A DNA stretch of 64,000 bases, from NCBI GenBank assembly GCA_964247755.1, contig CAXTVX010000005.1, positions 59,438 to 123,437 on the forward strand. The letters are read 5' to 3'. The position numbers and the translations under genes are program-made. This document shows positions 12,310 through 20,144 of the stretch, one piece after another; the stretch's first letter is position 1, and the number at the start of each line of letters is the position of its first letter. The notes beneath the pieces are model-generated. The model had not been told where the DNA came from and ran no database searches. It saw only the letters and a program-made list of their open reading frames with translations. The DNA comes from Lichenicola sp964247755 (GTDB lineage: Bacteria; Pseudomonadota; Alphaproteobacteria; Acetobacterales; Acetobacteraceae).

Positions 12310-12424
12310 GATCGTGGAGACGGAGCGTCGAGGGATGCCGGCATGCAGGGCGAAGCGCATCCGCCAACCGACAGTTCCCTGCGGAGTCGAGTTATCGTTC
12401 CGGAGGCAGCAGGACGCGGGGGTG

Positions 12425-13483
12425 CTAGGACGGCGGGATCACCCGGTCGCGCCGGAGCTGGTCGAACAGCGTCCTGAACATATCCTCGGTGTCGATGCAG
12501 GACCCGAACCCGGCACGACGCGCCTTGATCGTGCTGGTGACATTGTCGAACCCGCTGCTGAAGATGAAGTCGCCGAACGCCCACGACACCAGGGCCTCGT
12601 AGGGGATCGGCTGCAGGCCGTGGCGCTCGACCAAGCGCGCCCAGAGCGGGCCCTTGTCGGCCATATAGCTCGCCAGCGGCATCGGCACCGGGTCGACGCA
12701 GGCCATTCCGAACATGGCGGCAATCCGCGGCCACATGTGCTGCCAGCGGAACTGGTCCCCGTTGGTGATGTTGAAGATCCCGTCCTCCGCCGCGGCCGAC
12801 TGCCCGGCCCAGTCCGTGGCCTCGGCCAGGATGTCGGCCGACGTCACCTGGTAAAGCGCGCGGTAGGCCGCCTCGGTGCCGGGGAAGCGCAACGGAAGCC
12901 CGAGCTCCTTCGACAGCGCGGCATAGACCGCGATGACCATGGCGAGGTTCATCGGGTTGCCCACGGCGTAACCGCACACCGCTTCCGGCCGCAGGACGGT
13001 GAAGCGCCAGCGTCCGGCGCCGCGCGCGCGCAGCAGGTCCTCCTGATCGTAGTAGAAGTTCGGCGGCATCAGCCGGGGATCGTCCTCCCGTGCCGGGGTC
13101 TTGAACGGGCCGAGATCCGCGCCGTAGGCCTTGCCGCCCTGGTAGAGGGTGACGTGCCGCAGTTCGGGCGAGCCGGGCTCGATCGCGTCGAGCAGGTTGC
13201 GGAGCAGGGCCACGTTGACCTCGCTCTTCTCCGCCGCGGTCGGCTTCTCGACATAGGCGCCGAACACCAGGTGGGTGATCCCGCTGATCGCGCCGAGCCT
13301 GGTTCGGACCTCGTCCGGGTCGAGCAGGTCGACCGACACCTCCTCCACGCCGGGGATCCCGACCGCGGCACGGCGGGACAGCCCGTACACAACCGTGTCC
13401 GGCTGCCCGGCGAGCTGCCGGGCGGTGGCACGCCCGATCACTCCCTGTACCCCCGCCACCACCATCCTGCGCTGCTGCGTCAT
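12425..13483 (-). CDS. PRISE-like short-chain dehydrogenase/reductase
   Basis: NAD(P)H-dependent SDR of 352 residues. It starts with a Rossmann motif (VVAGVQGVIGRATARQLAG) and carries features typical of the progesterone 5-beta-reductase/iridoid synthase-like (PRISE) branch: HVTLYQGGKAYGADLGPFKTP, PPNFYYDQEDLL, and FTVLRPEAVCGYAVGNPMN. That branch reduces activated C=C bonds of enones. The bacterial substrate is unknown, and an atypical NAD-dependent epimerase is the alternative label. It is flanked by stress-type genes on the same strand but separated from them by about 115 and 50 bp. Confidence 0.82.
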   Translation of the reverse strand: MTQQRRMVVAGVQGVIGRATARQLAGQPDTVVYGLSRRAAVGIPGVEEVSVDLLDPDEVRTRLGAISGITHLVFGAYVEKPTAAEKSEVNVALLRNLLDAIEPGSPELRHVTLYQGGKAYGADLGPFKTPAREDDPRLMPPNFYYDQEDLLRARGAGRWRFTVLRPEAVCGYAVGNPMNLAMVIAVYAALSKELGLPLRFPGTEAAYRALYQVTSADILAEATDWAGQSAAAEDGIFNITNGDQFRWQHMWPRIAAMFGMACVDPVPMPLASYMADKGPLWARLVERHGLQPIPYEALVSWAFGDFIFSSGFDNVTSTIKARRAGFGSCIDTEDMFRTLFDQLRRDRVIPPS

Positions 13484-13533
13484 GCCCCTCTCCCATGCTG
13501 GCGGCAGATCCAGATCGTGATCGTCGCGGCCGG

Positions 13534-13701
13534 TCAGTCCTTGGATTCGGTGGGGGTGGACACCTGGGCGCCGCTGGAGGAGGTCCGCGCCGCCTTGCTG
13601 GACTCCTGGCCGGGCTTGGTCTCTTGGCTGTACTCCTTGTCCGTGTGCTCCTTGCCGCCTTCCGGCGGCGGCGGCACCGGCAATTCCTGGGTCTTCATCA
13701 T
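13534..13701 (-). CDS. Small hydrophilic protein, 55 residues
   Basis: A short frame starting MMKTQELPVPPPPEGGKEH and continuing as a Lys/Ser/Thr/Gln/Glu-rich, probably disordered chain to ...TPTESKD. An excellent ribosome site (GAAGGAGCG) sits directly before the first ATG, and G+C at third positions matches real genes. No signal peptide or membrane segment. I recognise no family. Composition resembles small stress/desiccation-type proteins, which fits its place among stress genes but is inference. Confidence 0.6.
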   Translation of the reverse strand: MMKTQELPVPPPPEGGKEHTDKEYSQETKPGQESSKAARTSSSGAQVSTPTESKD

Positions 13702-13903
13702 CGCTCCTTCGTGTCCGCTACCATCGGAACAGTGGCGATGCGCAGGGGTTGCCGGTCCACGCAGGCGACCGCTGTCGCTGCCGCGTCCGTGATGTGATCT
13801 TAATCGAACGTTCAGCTCCGGCGGCTACGCAATACTCCGGCGCCGGAGCGAAACCGGGCCAAACCACCGCTCGTTGCGCACCCGAACAAGGAGACTCCCG
13901 TTC

Positions 13904-14029
13904 ATGCGAAAGCTCGTTCTTCTTCTCAGCCTGGCCGGCTTCGTCGGCAGCACAGGCGCTGCCCTGGCGCAGCCCTACCACCACTACTACCACCACCATC
14001 ACCGCCACTATTACCACCGGCCCGGCTGA
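13904..14029 (+). CDS. Secreted His/Tyr-rich small peptide, 41 residues
   Basis: A 41-residue precursor with a clear signal peptide (MRKLVLLLSLAGFVGSTGAALA) and cleavage expected after ALA. The mature part of about 19 residues, QPYHHYYHHHHRHYYHRPG, is almost entirely histidine and tyrosine. AAGGAGA at 13888-13894 is a strong ribosome site. Such a peptide would be expected to bind Cu, Ni or Zn in the periplasm or outside; this is inference from composition. It belongs to no family I recognise. The next small gene begins 117 bp downstream. Confidence 0.65.
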   Translation: MRKLVLLLSLAGFVGSTGAALAQPYHHYYHHHHRHYYHRPG

Positions 14030-14146
14030 TGGGACCGGCGGCGGCCGGTCCTGAGCCGGTCGCCGTCGCCGTCGCCGTCATAGACGAGCCCTTAACCGGA
14101 TCCGTGCAATCTCCCCGGGCGGCCGTGCCGGTCGGGGGAGGTGGCC

Positions 14147-14419
14147 ATGGGCTGGTTGACGGCGATCCTGTTCGGGCTCCTGCCGCCCGCATCTGCAGCA
14201 CGTCCCGCACCGGTGCGGGATGGCGTCACTGCGTCCTGTGCGGATTTCGTGCGCATCACCGACGCGGTGTTCACCGGCCGGACCGGCGCGTGGTTTGCGG
14301 CGCATGGCGAGCGCGACTACCTGGGCGGCGAGACCTTCGGTCCGAAGGCGCTGTCAATCGGCGGCGTCGATCCCGCTGCCTACCTCGCCAGCCACTGCAC
14401 GCAGGCGCGTCCCCGGTAA
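14147..14419 (+). CDS. Small exported protein, unknown function
   Basis: The 90-residue product has a signal peptide (MGWLTAILFGLLPPASAARPA) and a mature domain with two cysteines (TASCADFVRITDAVF ... YLASHCTQ) that could form a disulphide. The ATG at 14147 follows GGGGGAGG at an ideal distance; a GTG at 14141 is less likely. The size and paired cysteines recall small periplasmic acid-stress proteins such as HdeA, but I cannot show homology. It lies between two other tiny genes on the same strand. Confidence 0.65.
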   Translation: MGWLTAILFGLLPPASAARPAPVRDGVTASCADFVRITDAVFTGRTGAWFAAHGERDYLGGETFGPKALSIGGVDPAAYLASHCTQARPR

Positions 14420-14517
14420 CGCCACGGCACATTTCGCAGCAGAACGAAGACCGGAAATCCGGGCTGTCCGCCCTGCCAGGCGCTAGGATCGTCTCGGAAA
14501 CGGGCTGGAGCGGCACG

Positions 14518-14661
14518 ATGTCGTACTGGATGGCGGCGCTGTCTATGGGAGCTGTCGCGGCGCTCGGACTGGGAATCGCGGCGATCTTCCGCCTTGATGC
14601 CGCAGTCGAGGCAGAGTTGCGGCTGACCGACGCCGAACGGCAGTGGACCAGCGTGATCTGA
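14518..14661 (+). CDS. Small single-pass membrane protein, 47 residues
   Basis: MSYWMAALSMGAVAALGLGIAAIFRLD... gives one hydrophobic helix (about residues 5-25) followed by a charged tail ending RQWTSVI. A GGAG lies 8 nt before the ATG. It is too short for most gene finders. Unknown function; the call rests on ribosome site, membrane helix and codon pattern. Confidence 0.45.
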   Translation: MSYWMAALSMGAVAALGLGIAAIFRLDAAVEAELRLTDAERQWTSVI

Positions 14662-14788
14662 GCCACGCGGTCGGCTCATGTTGGCGTGTCATACCACTAT
14701 TTTGCGTCCTGAGCCTTTCCTTGGCTTGCTTGCCCAAGCAGGCCCGGAGGCCACAAGATTTCCCGAACAATTCCAACTAGTTACTGTC

Positions 14789-14804
14789 TGGCACGGCGAC
14801 TGCA
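14789..14804 (+). promoter_or_regulatory. Sigma-54 (-24/-12) promoter
   Basis: TGGCACGGCGACTGCA matches the RpoN consensus TGGCACG-N4-TTGCW at all but one defined position, with the invariant GG and GC at the right spacing. The predicted start is about 14815, 35 bp before the 55-residue gene, which has its own GAGGAGAA ribosome site. The region upstream (14700-14785) is AT-richer than its surroundings and could hold the enhancer sites. Confidence 0.7.
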
Positions 14805-14849
14805 ATGCTTCATCCAGGCCATCTCAGGCCGGATCGAGGAGAACCAGTC

Positions 14850-15017
14850 ATGACCGTTTCCAGCGCCATCCAGACCCGCACCCTGGCACCGCACGCGGCC
14901 CATGCCGCCGACCCGCTGCCGCCCACGCACCTCACCCGGGCAGCCGACGTCGCGATCCGCCTTTCCCTGGCCCTGATGCCGTTCTCGGCGATCGCCTGGA
15001 CCTTCATCGCCCGTTGA
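14850..15017 (+). CDS. Small protein, 55 residues, with C-terminal hydrophobic helix
   Basis: MTVSSAIQTRTLAPHAAHAADPL... is followed by a hydrophobic stretch (VAIRLSLALMPFSAIAWTFIA) ending in Arg, consistent with one membrane segment. GAGGAGAA precedes the ATG and a near-consensus sigma-54 promoter lies just upstream, which makes translation likely despite the size. Function unknown. It converges on tyrA, ending 23 bp from its stop. Confidence 0.62.
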   Translation: MTVSSAIQTRTLAPHAAHAADPLPPTHLTRAADVAIRLSLALMPFSAIAWTFIAR

Positions 15018-15040
15018 CGCTGGTACCCGTCCTGCCGGCC

Positions 15041-15928
15041 TCAGGCCTGCTTGATCTCGATCAGGCTCTGCCGGATGCCCCGCCCACGCGCGATCCGGTC
15101 GACAATGAACGCCTCGTCGCCCCAGCGGATCGCGCGCGCCATCGCCTGGGCGTCCTCGGTGAAGCGGGCCAGCATCTCCAGCAGCGCGTCGCGGTTGCCC
15201 AGGAACACGTCGCGCCACATGGTCGGGTCGGACGCGGCGATGCGGGTGAAGTCGCGGAAGCCGGTGGCGGCGAACTGCAGCACCTCGCTGCGGCTTTCGC
15301 CCTCCAGGTCGTCGGCAGTGCCGCAGATGGTGAAGGCGAGCAGATGCGGCAGGTGGCTGACGATCGCCAGCACCCGGTCGTGATGCGCCGCGTCCATTTC
15401 GCGCGTCATGGCGCCGCAGGACTGCCACAGCCGCGCCACGCGCCCTGCCGCCTCGGGATCGCCGTTCTCCAGGGGAGTGAGAAGCGCCCAGCGGCCTTCG
15501 AACAGGGTCGGGAAGCCTGAGTCCGGACCTGAGTACTCGGTGCCGGCGAGCGGATGCGCCGGAACGAAGTGGATCCCCGCAGGCAGCAGCGGCACGATCG
15601 CGCGGATCACCGACTGCTTGGTCGAGCCCACGTCGGTCAGGATGGCGCCTGCCGCCATGTGCGGCAGCAGCGCCTCGGCCGCCGCCGCCATGGCGCCGAC
15701 CGGCACGCACAGCACCACGCAGTCCGCGCCGCGCGCCGCCTCGGCCGCATCGGCCGCGACCTGGTGGACGACGCCGAGCTCCGCGACGCGGGCCCGCACC
15801 GACGGGCTCGAATCCCAGGCCACCACCTCCCGGGCGATCGCGGGATCGGCCACCGCACGCCTGGCCAGCGAGCTGCCGATCAGGCCGAGCCCGACCACCA
15901 GCAGGCGGTCGAACAGCGGCGCGCTCAC
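15041..15928 (-). CDS. tyrA: Prephenate/arogenate (cyclohexadienyl) dehydrogenase
   Basis: Oxidative decarboxylation of prephenate or arogenate in tyrosine synthesis. The 295-residue product has the NAD site LLVVGLGLIGSSLAR, DVGSTKQSVI, the substrate/catalytic segment FVPAHPLAGTEYSGP, and HDRVLAIVSHLPHLLAF, all typical of TyrA without a fused chorismate mutase. The GTG start (15928) overlaps the stop of hpnL by 4 nt (GTGA), so the two are translated together although one is aromatic biosynthesis and the other hopanoid-related. Specificity for prephenate against arogenate cannot be read directly. Confidence 0.93.
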   Translation of the reverse strand: MSAPLFDRLLVVGLGLIGSSLARRAVADPAIAREVVAWDSSPSVRARVAELGVVHQVAADAAEAARGADCVVLCVPVGAMAAAAEALLPHMAAGAILTDVGSTKQSVIRAIVPLLPAGIHFVPAHPLAGTEYSGPDSGFPTLFEGRWALLTPLENGDPEAAGRVARLWQSCGAMTREMDAAHHDRVLAIVSHLPHLLAFTICGTADDLEGESRSEVLQFAATGFRDFTRIAASDPTMWRDVFLGNRDALLEMLARFTEDAQAMARAIRWGDEAFIVDRIARGRGIRQSLIEIKQA

Positions 15929-17016
15929 GGCACCAGCTCCGGCTGCGTCGCCGGGCGCAGCCGGCGCAGCTCGGCCGCCTGCCAGGCCAGCAGCGACGGC
16001 ACGCCGAGCGCCAGGTCGCGCCCGCGGCGCAGCAGGCTCAGGCTGAACGACAGGTGCGGGTCGAGCCCGAACAGGCTGCCGAGCGCCACGTAGGCCGCCT
16101 CCTGCACCCCGAGGGCCGCCGGCACCAGGAACGACACCGACAGCACACCGCTGGCGACCCCCTCGATCGCCATCGCCTCGCCGAACCCGACCGGCGCGCC
16201 GAGCAACCGGTAGCCGAGCCAGACCCATCCGGCGCCGGCGGTCCACGCCGACAGGTGGATCAGGCAGGCGCAGGCGAGCCGGCCCGGCCTGGCATAGAAC
16301 CGGTCGAGCCGGTCCTGCAGGGTGTCGATGCCGCTTCGCAGCGCGCCCTGCCACGCGCCCTGCCACTGGCCGGCGACGTGGCGCCCCAGCCCCTCGATGC
16401 CGCGGCGGAACAGGCTCGACGCGCTGCGCTGCAGCCAGACGAAGGCCACCATCGCCGCGGCCATCAGCGCCATGCCCAGCGTCACCGGGCCGGCCAGGCT
16501 GCTGTCCGGCCTGCGGTCGAGCAGGAACAGCAGGCCGAGCAGCACGAACAGGATCTGGCCGCTCACCTCCACGGTGACGTCGACCACGTTGGCGGCCGAG
16601 GCTTCCGGCCAGCCCACGGCGACGCGGCGGCGCGTGGCCGGGAAGCAGGTGGCGCGTATGGCGATCAGGATGCCGCCGAGCTGGGAGAACGGCAGGCAGG
16701 TGGTGGCCCCTTCCCGCACCAGCCGGGCGGCGAGCAGGCGGAGAAAGCCGATGCCGGGACAGGCCATGCTCCAGGCGCCGGCGAGCACGAGGTCGGTGGC
16801 AAGCTGCGCCGCAACCAGCGCTGCGAAGCCGCCGAGGCCGACCGACAGCAGCGCCTTGAACACCGCACCGGCGCCGAGCCAGCCGGTGAACACGGTGATC
16901 AGCACCAGGCCCAGCACCGCCAGCAGGATCGAGACCGTCTTCAAGCGGGCGGCCTTTCGGCGTGAGGGCGGGACGCGCGGCTGCGCTGCCGAAGCTCCTA
17001 CACCGTCGGCGACCAT
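15925..17016 (-). CDS. hpnL: HpnL-type hopanoid-associated integral membrane protein
   Basis: A 363-residue polytopic protein with about eight hydrophobic segments, of the UPF0104/lysylphosphatidylglycerol-synthase transmembrane family; FLVPAALGVQEAAYVALGSLFG is the recognisable C-terminal motif. Members next to hpn genes are named HpnL and are proposed to act in hopanoid transport or handling. It diverges from hpnA across a 100-bp gap and overlaps tyrA by 4 nt. The ATG at 17016 adds a basic, Pro-rich head before the first helix, and a shorter start is possible. Confidence 0.85.
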   Translation of the reverse strand: MVADGVGASAAQPRVPPSRRKAARLKTVSILLAVLGLVLITVFTGWLGAGAVFKALLSVGLGGFAALVAAQLATDLVLAGAWSMACPGIGFLRLLAARLVREGATTCLPFSQLGGILIAIRATCFPATRRRVAVGWPEASAANVVDVTVEVSGQILFVLLGLLFLLDRRPDSSLAGPVTLGMALMAAAMVAFVWLQRSASSLFRRGIEGLGRHVAGQWQGAWQGALRSGIDTLQDRLDRFYARPGRLACACLIHLSAWTAGAGWVWLGYRLLGAPVGFGEAMAIEGVASGVLSVSFLVPAALGVQEAAYVALGSLFGLDPHLSFSLSLLRRGRDLALGVPSLLAWQAAELRRLRPATQPELVP

Positions 17017-17057
17017 GCTTCCACCTCCGCCGCGACGACCGCCGGCCACGCGGCGCT

Positions 17058-17086
17058 TTGACCGCACCGGCCGGGCCGGGCAGATA
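17058..17086 (+). promoter_or_regulatory. Candidate promoter of the hopanoid operon
   Basis: TTGACC (17058-17063) and CAGATA (17081-17086) with a 17-nt spacer, in the only gap between divergent hpnL and hpnA. The -35 is good and the -10 poor. GAGGAG at 17102-17107 is the hpnA ribosome site. Confidence 0.35.
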
Positions 17087-17116
17087 CGGGCAGCGCTGTC
17101 CGAGGAGACGGGAACC

Positions 17117-18109
17117 ATGTCCAAGCCGATCCTGGTCACCGGTGCCACCGGCTTCGTCGGCTCGGCGGTGGCGCACGCGCTCCAGGCGCGCGGACACCGG
17201 CTGCGCCTGCTGGTGCGGAGGCGCGCCGACCGGCAGAACCTCGAGGGGCTGGACGCGGAGGAGGCGGAGGGCGACCTCCGGCGTCCGGACACGTTCGCCG
17301 ATGCGCTCGCCGGATGCGGCGCCCTGTTCCACATCGCCGCCGACTACCGGCTCTGGGTGCCGGACCCGGCGACGATGATGCAGGCCAACGTCGAGGGCAC
17401 CCGGCAGCTCATGCTGGCGGCGCAGGCGGCCGGGGTGGAGCGGATTGTCTATTGTTCCTCGGTCGCGGCCCTCGGGCTGGTCGGCGACGGCAGCGTGGCG
17501 GACGAGGCCACGCCGGTGCACGAGCACGCGGTGGTCGGCATCTACAAGCGCTCGAAATATCGCGCCGAGCAGGAGGTGCTGGCGCTGGTGCGCGAGCGCG
17601 GCCTGCCGGCGGTGATCGTCAACCCGTCCACGCCGATCGGGCCGCGCGACGTCAAGCCGACCCCCACCGGGGCGATGATCCGCGACGCCGCCGCCGGCCG
17701 GATGCCGGCCTTCGTCGACACGGGCTTGAACATCGTTCACGTGGACGACGTGGCGGAGGGCCACCTGCTGGCGTTCGAGCGCGGCCAGGTCGGCGAACGC
17801 TACATCCTGGGCGGCGAGGACTGGTCGCTGAAGACCCTGTTCGGGCTGGTGTCGGAGGTGGCGGGGGTGAAGGCGCCGCGGATCGAGCTGAGCCAGCGGG
17901 TGCTGTGGCCGGTGGCGGTCGCGTCGGAAGCCCTGGCGCGCGGCTTCGGGATCGAGCCGCGCGTCACCCGGGAGATGCTGGCGATGTCGCGCAAGAAGAT
18001 GTTCTTCTCCTCCGACAAGGCGCGGCGCGAGCTGGGCTACAGCCCCCGTCCCGCCCGCGCCGCGGTCGAGGACGCGGTGGCGTGGTTCCGCACGCATGGG
18101 ATGGTGTGA
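17117..18109 (+). CDS. hpnA: Hopanoid-associated sugar epimerase HpnA
   Basis: NAD-dependent epimerase/dehydratase-like SDR of 330 residues. The Rossmann start ILVTGATGFVGSAVAHAL, the RIVYCSSVAALG serine region, the Y-x3-K pair in YKRSKYRAEQ and VNPSTPIGPRDVKPTPTG are characteristic of HpnA. It is proposed to act on sugars of hopanoid side chains, but its exact reaction is not settled. It is first in hpnABCDE-shc-hpnG, and its TGA overlaps the hpnB GTG by 4 nt. Confidence 0.93.
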   Translation: MSKPILVTGATGFVGSAVAHALQARGHRLRLLVRRRADRQNLEGLDAEEAEGDLRRPDTFADALAGCGALFHIAADYRLWVPDPATMMQANVEGTRQLMLAAQAAGVERIVYCSSVAALGLVGDGSVADEATPVHEHAVVGIYKRSKYRAEQEVLALVRERGLPAVIVNPSTPIGPRDVKPTPTGAMIRDAAAGRMPAFVDTGLNIVHVDDVAEGHLLAFERGQVGERYILGGEDWSLKTLFGLVSEVAGVKAPRIELSQRVLWPVAVASEALARGFGIEPRVTREMLAMSRKKMFFSSDKARRELGYSPRPARAAVEDAVAWFRTHGMV

Positions 18110-19278
18110 CGGCGGTGCTGGTGCTGGCCTGCGCCACGCTGCTGGTCTGGATCGGGCTGACCCTCGGCCACGGCCGGTTCTGGCAGGCGGGTCCGGTGCT
18201 GCGGCCGGTGCGGGCGGCGCCGGACCGTGCCTGGCCGCAGGTGTCGGTGGTGGTCCCGGCACGCGACGAGGCGGAGCACGTCGCGGCCTGCCTCGGCTCG
18301 CTGCTGGCGCAGGATTATCCGGGGCGGTTCCGGATCGTGCTGGTGGACGACCGCAGCACCGACGGCACGGGTGCGATCGCGCGCGGGCTCGGCGCCGCGC
18401 CGGAGCGGCTGGTGGTGCTGGACGGGGCGGCGCGTCCGGCGGGATGGAGCGGCAAGCTGTGGGCGCTGGCGCAGGGGGTGGCGGAGGCGCGGCGGCTCGA
18501 CGGAGACGAGGACGGTTTCTTCTTGTTGTGCGACGCCGACATCACCCACGCCCCGTCCCACCTCGCCACCCTGGTGGACAAGGCGGAGCGCGCGGGGCTC
18601 GACCAGGTGTCGGAGATGGTGGTGCTGAACTGCGAAAGTGCTGCCGAGCGGGCCCTGGTGCCGGCCTTCGTGTTCTTCTTCCAGCTGCTGTACCCGTTCG
18701 CGCGGGTGAACGATCCGCGCTCGCGCACCGCGGCGGCGGCGGGCGGCACGGTGCTGATCCGGCGCAGCGCCCTTGCCCGGATCGGCGGCATCGAAGCGCT
18801 GCGCGGGGCGCTGATCGACGACGTGACGCTGGCGATGCGGGTCAAGCGCAGTGGCGGCGCGATCTGGCTCGGGCACTCGATGCTGGCGCGCTCGATCCGG
18901 CCGTATCCGGGGGCCGCCGACGTGTGGCGCATGGTGGCGCGCACCGCCTATGTGCAGCTGCGCTTCTCGCCGCCCCTGCTGCTCGGCACGGTGGGCGGAA
19001 TGGTGCTGGTGTGGATCGCGCCGCTGTGGACGCTGCTGGCAGGGCATGGGGCGGCGCGATGGGTCGGGGGGGCCGCCTGGCTGCTGTCCACCGCCTCGTT
19101 CCTGCCGACGCTGCGCCGGTTCCACCTGTCGCCGGCCTGGGCGCTGTTGCTGCCCGGGATCGCGTCGTTCTACACCCTGGCCACCATCGGATCGGCCGTG
19201 GACCATCATCGTGGTCGCGGCGTGGTCTGGAAGAGCCGCGCCTATCGCGACGGCGGGAAGGACGCGACGGTCTCATGA
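18106..19278 (+). CDS. hpnB: Hopanoid-associated GT2 glycosyltransferase HpnB
   Basis: The 390-residue GT2-family enzyme begins with a membrane helix (VLVLACATLLVWIGLTLG), then the nucleotide-sugar fold (VSVVVPARDEAEHVAACLGS, LVDDRSTDGTG, LCDADITHAP) and three or four C-terminal hydrophobic segments. This layout and its place between hpnA and hpnC identify HpnB. The acceptor is presumably a hopanoid, though direct proof for the family is limited. The GTG at 18106 overlaps hpnA, and the last codons overlap the hpnC ATG (ATGA). Confidence 0.92.
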   Translation: MTAVLVLACATLLVWIGLTLGHGRFWQAGPVLRPVRAAPDRAWPQVSVVVPARDEAEHVAACLGSLLAQDYPGRFRIVLVDDRSTDGTGAIARGLGAAPERLVVLDGAARPAGWSGKLWALAQGVAEARRLDGDEDGFFLLCDADITHAPSHLATLVDKAERAGLDQVSEMVVLNCESAAERALVPAFVFFFQLLYPFARVNDPRSRTAAAAGGTVLIRRSALARIGGIEALRGALIDDVTLAMRVKRSGGAIWLGHSMLARSIRPYPGAADVWRMVARTAYVQLRFSPPLLLGTVGGMVLVWIAPLWTLLAGHGAARWVGGAAWLLSTASFLPTLRRFHLSPAWALLLPGIASFYTLATIGSAVDHHRGRGVVWKSRAYRDGGKDATVS

Positions 19279-20144
19279 ACGCTTTCGTGGAGCCCGGCCC
19301 GGTCGCCGACGCGTCGTCCGGCAAGGGACGCGCTGACGAGAACTTCCCCGTCGGCTCGGCGCTGATCGCGCCCCGGCTGCGTCCGCACGTCCATGCCTAC
19401 TATGTGTTCGCCCGCGCGATCGACGACATCGCCGACAGCGCCGTGCTGCCGGCGGAAGACAAGCTGGCGCGGCTGGACGCGATGGAGGCGGTGCTGCTGG
19501 GTCGGGCCGGCGGATGCGACGGCGCCGGGCGGCAGGAGGTGGCGAGCGCGGTGCGGCTGCGGGCGAGCCTGGCCGAGACCGGCATCGTCCCGGCACGCGG
19601 CACCGACCTCATCGTGGCGTTCCGGCAGGACGCGGTGAAGACCCGCTACGACACCTGGGACGAGCTGGCGGAGTACTGCCGCTACTCGGCCAACCCGGTC
19701 GGGCTCTACCTGCTCGACCTGCACGGGGAGGACAGCACGAGCCATCCGGCCTCGGACGCGCTGTGCACCGCGCTGCAGGTGCTCAACCACCTGCAGGACT
19801 GCCGCGACGACCTCCTGAGCCTGGACCGCTGCTACCTGCCGCAGGACTGGCTGCGGGAGGAAGGCGAGGACGTGGACGCGGTGCGCTGGGAGCGGAGCGG
19901 ACGCGGCCTGCGCCGGGTGCTGGACCGCTGCCTGGACGAGGTCGACCGGCTGAACCGTGTGGCATCCACCCTTCCGGGGGCGATCAGGGACCGGCGCATG
20001 CGCCTGGAGGCCGCGGTGATCGTCGCGCTGTCGCACCGGCTGGCGCGGCGGCTGCGACGCGAGGACCCGCTGGATCGACGGGTCAGGCTGCGCCGGAGCG
20101 ACGCCGTGCGCAGCCTGGTCTCGGCGCTGCGGCACGTGCGGTGA
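19275..20144 (+). CDS. hpnC: Hydroxysqualene synthase HpnC
   Basis: Trans-isoprenyl diphosphate synthase fold of the squalene/phytoene synthase superfamily, 289 residues. It converts presqualene diphosphate (from HpnD) to hydroxysqualene. The aspartate-rich motifs are present: FARAIDDIADSA near residue 40 and LQDCRDDLLSLDRCYLP near residue 175. ENFPVGS at the N-terminus is typical of HpnC. The ATG overlaps hpnB by 4 nt, and its TGA overlaps the GTG of hpnD. Confidence 0.94.
   Translation: MNAFVEPGPVADASSGKGRADENFPVGSALIAPRLRPHVHAYYVFARAIDDIADSAVLPAEDKLARLDAMEAVLLGRAGGCDGAGRQEVASAVRLRASLAETGIVPARGTDLIVAFRQDAVKTRYDTWDELAEYCRYSANPVGLYLLDLHGEDSTSHPASDALCTALQVLNHLQDCRDDLLSLDRCYLPQDWLREEGEDVDAVRWERSGRGLRRVLDRCLDEVDRLNRVASTLPGAIRDRRMRLEAAVIVALSHRLARRLRREDPLDRRVRLRRSDAVRSLVSALRHVR

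Noticed and set aside
13836..13849. CTCCGGCGCCGGAG palindrome as an operator
   Set aside because: Made wholly of GC-rich self-complementary words expected by chance in this composition; no promoter element aligned with it.
15929..18262. Very long minus-strand frame continuing upstream of tyrA
   Set aside because: Only the tyrA part has family motifs. The rest is hpnL in another frame and antisense to hpnA.
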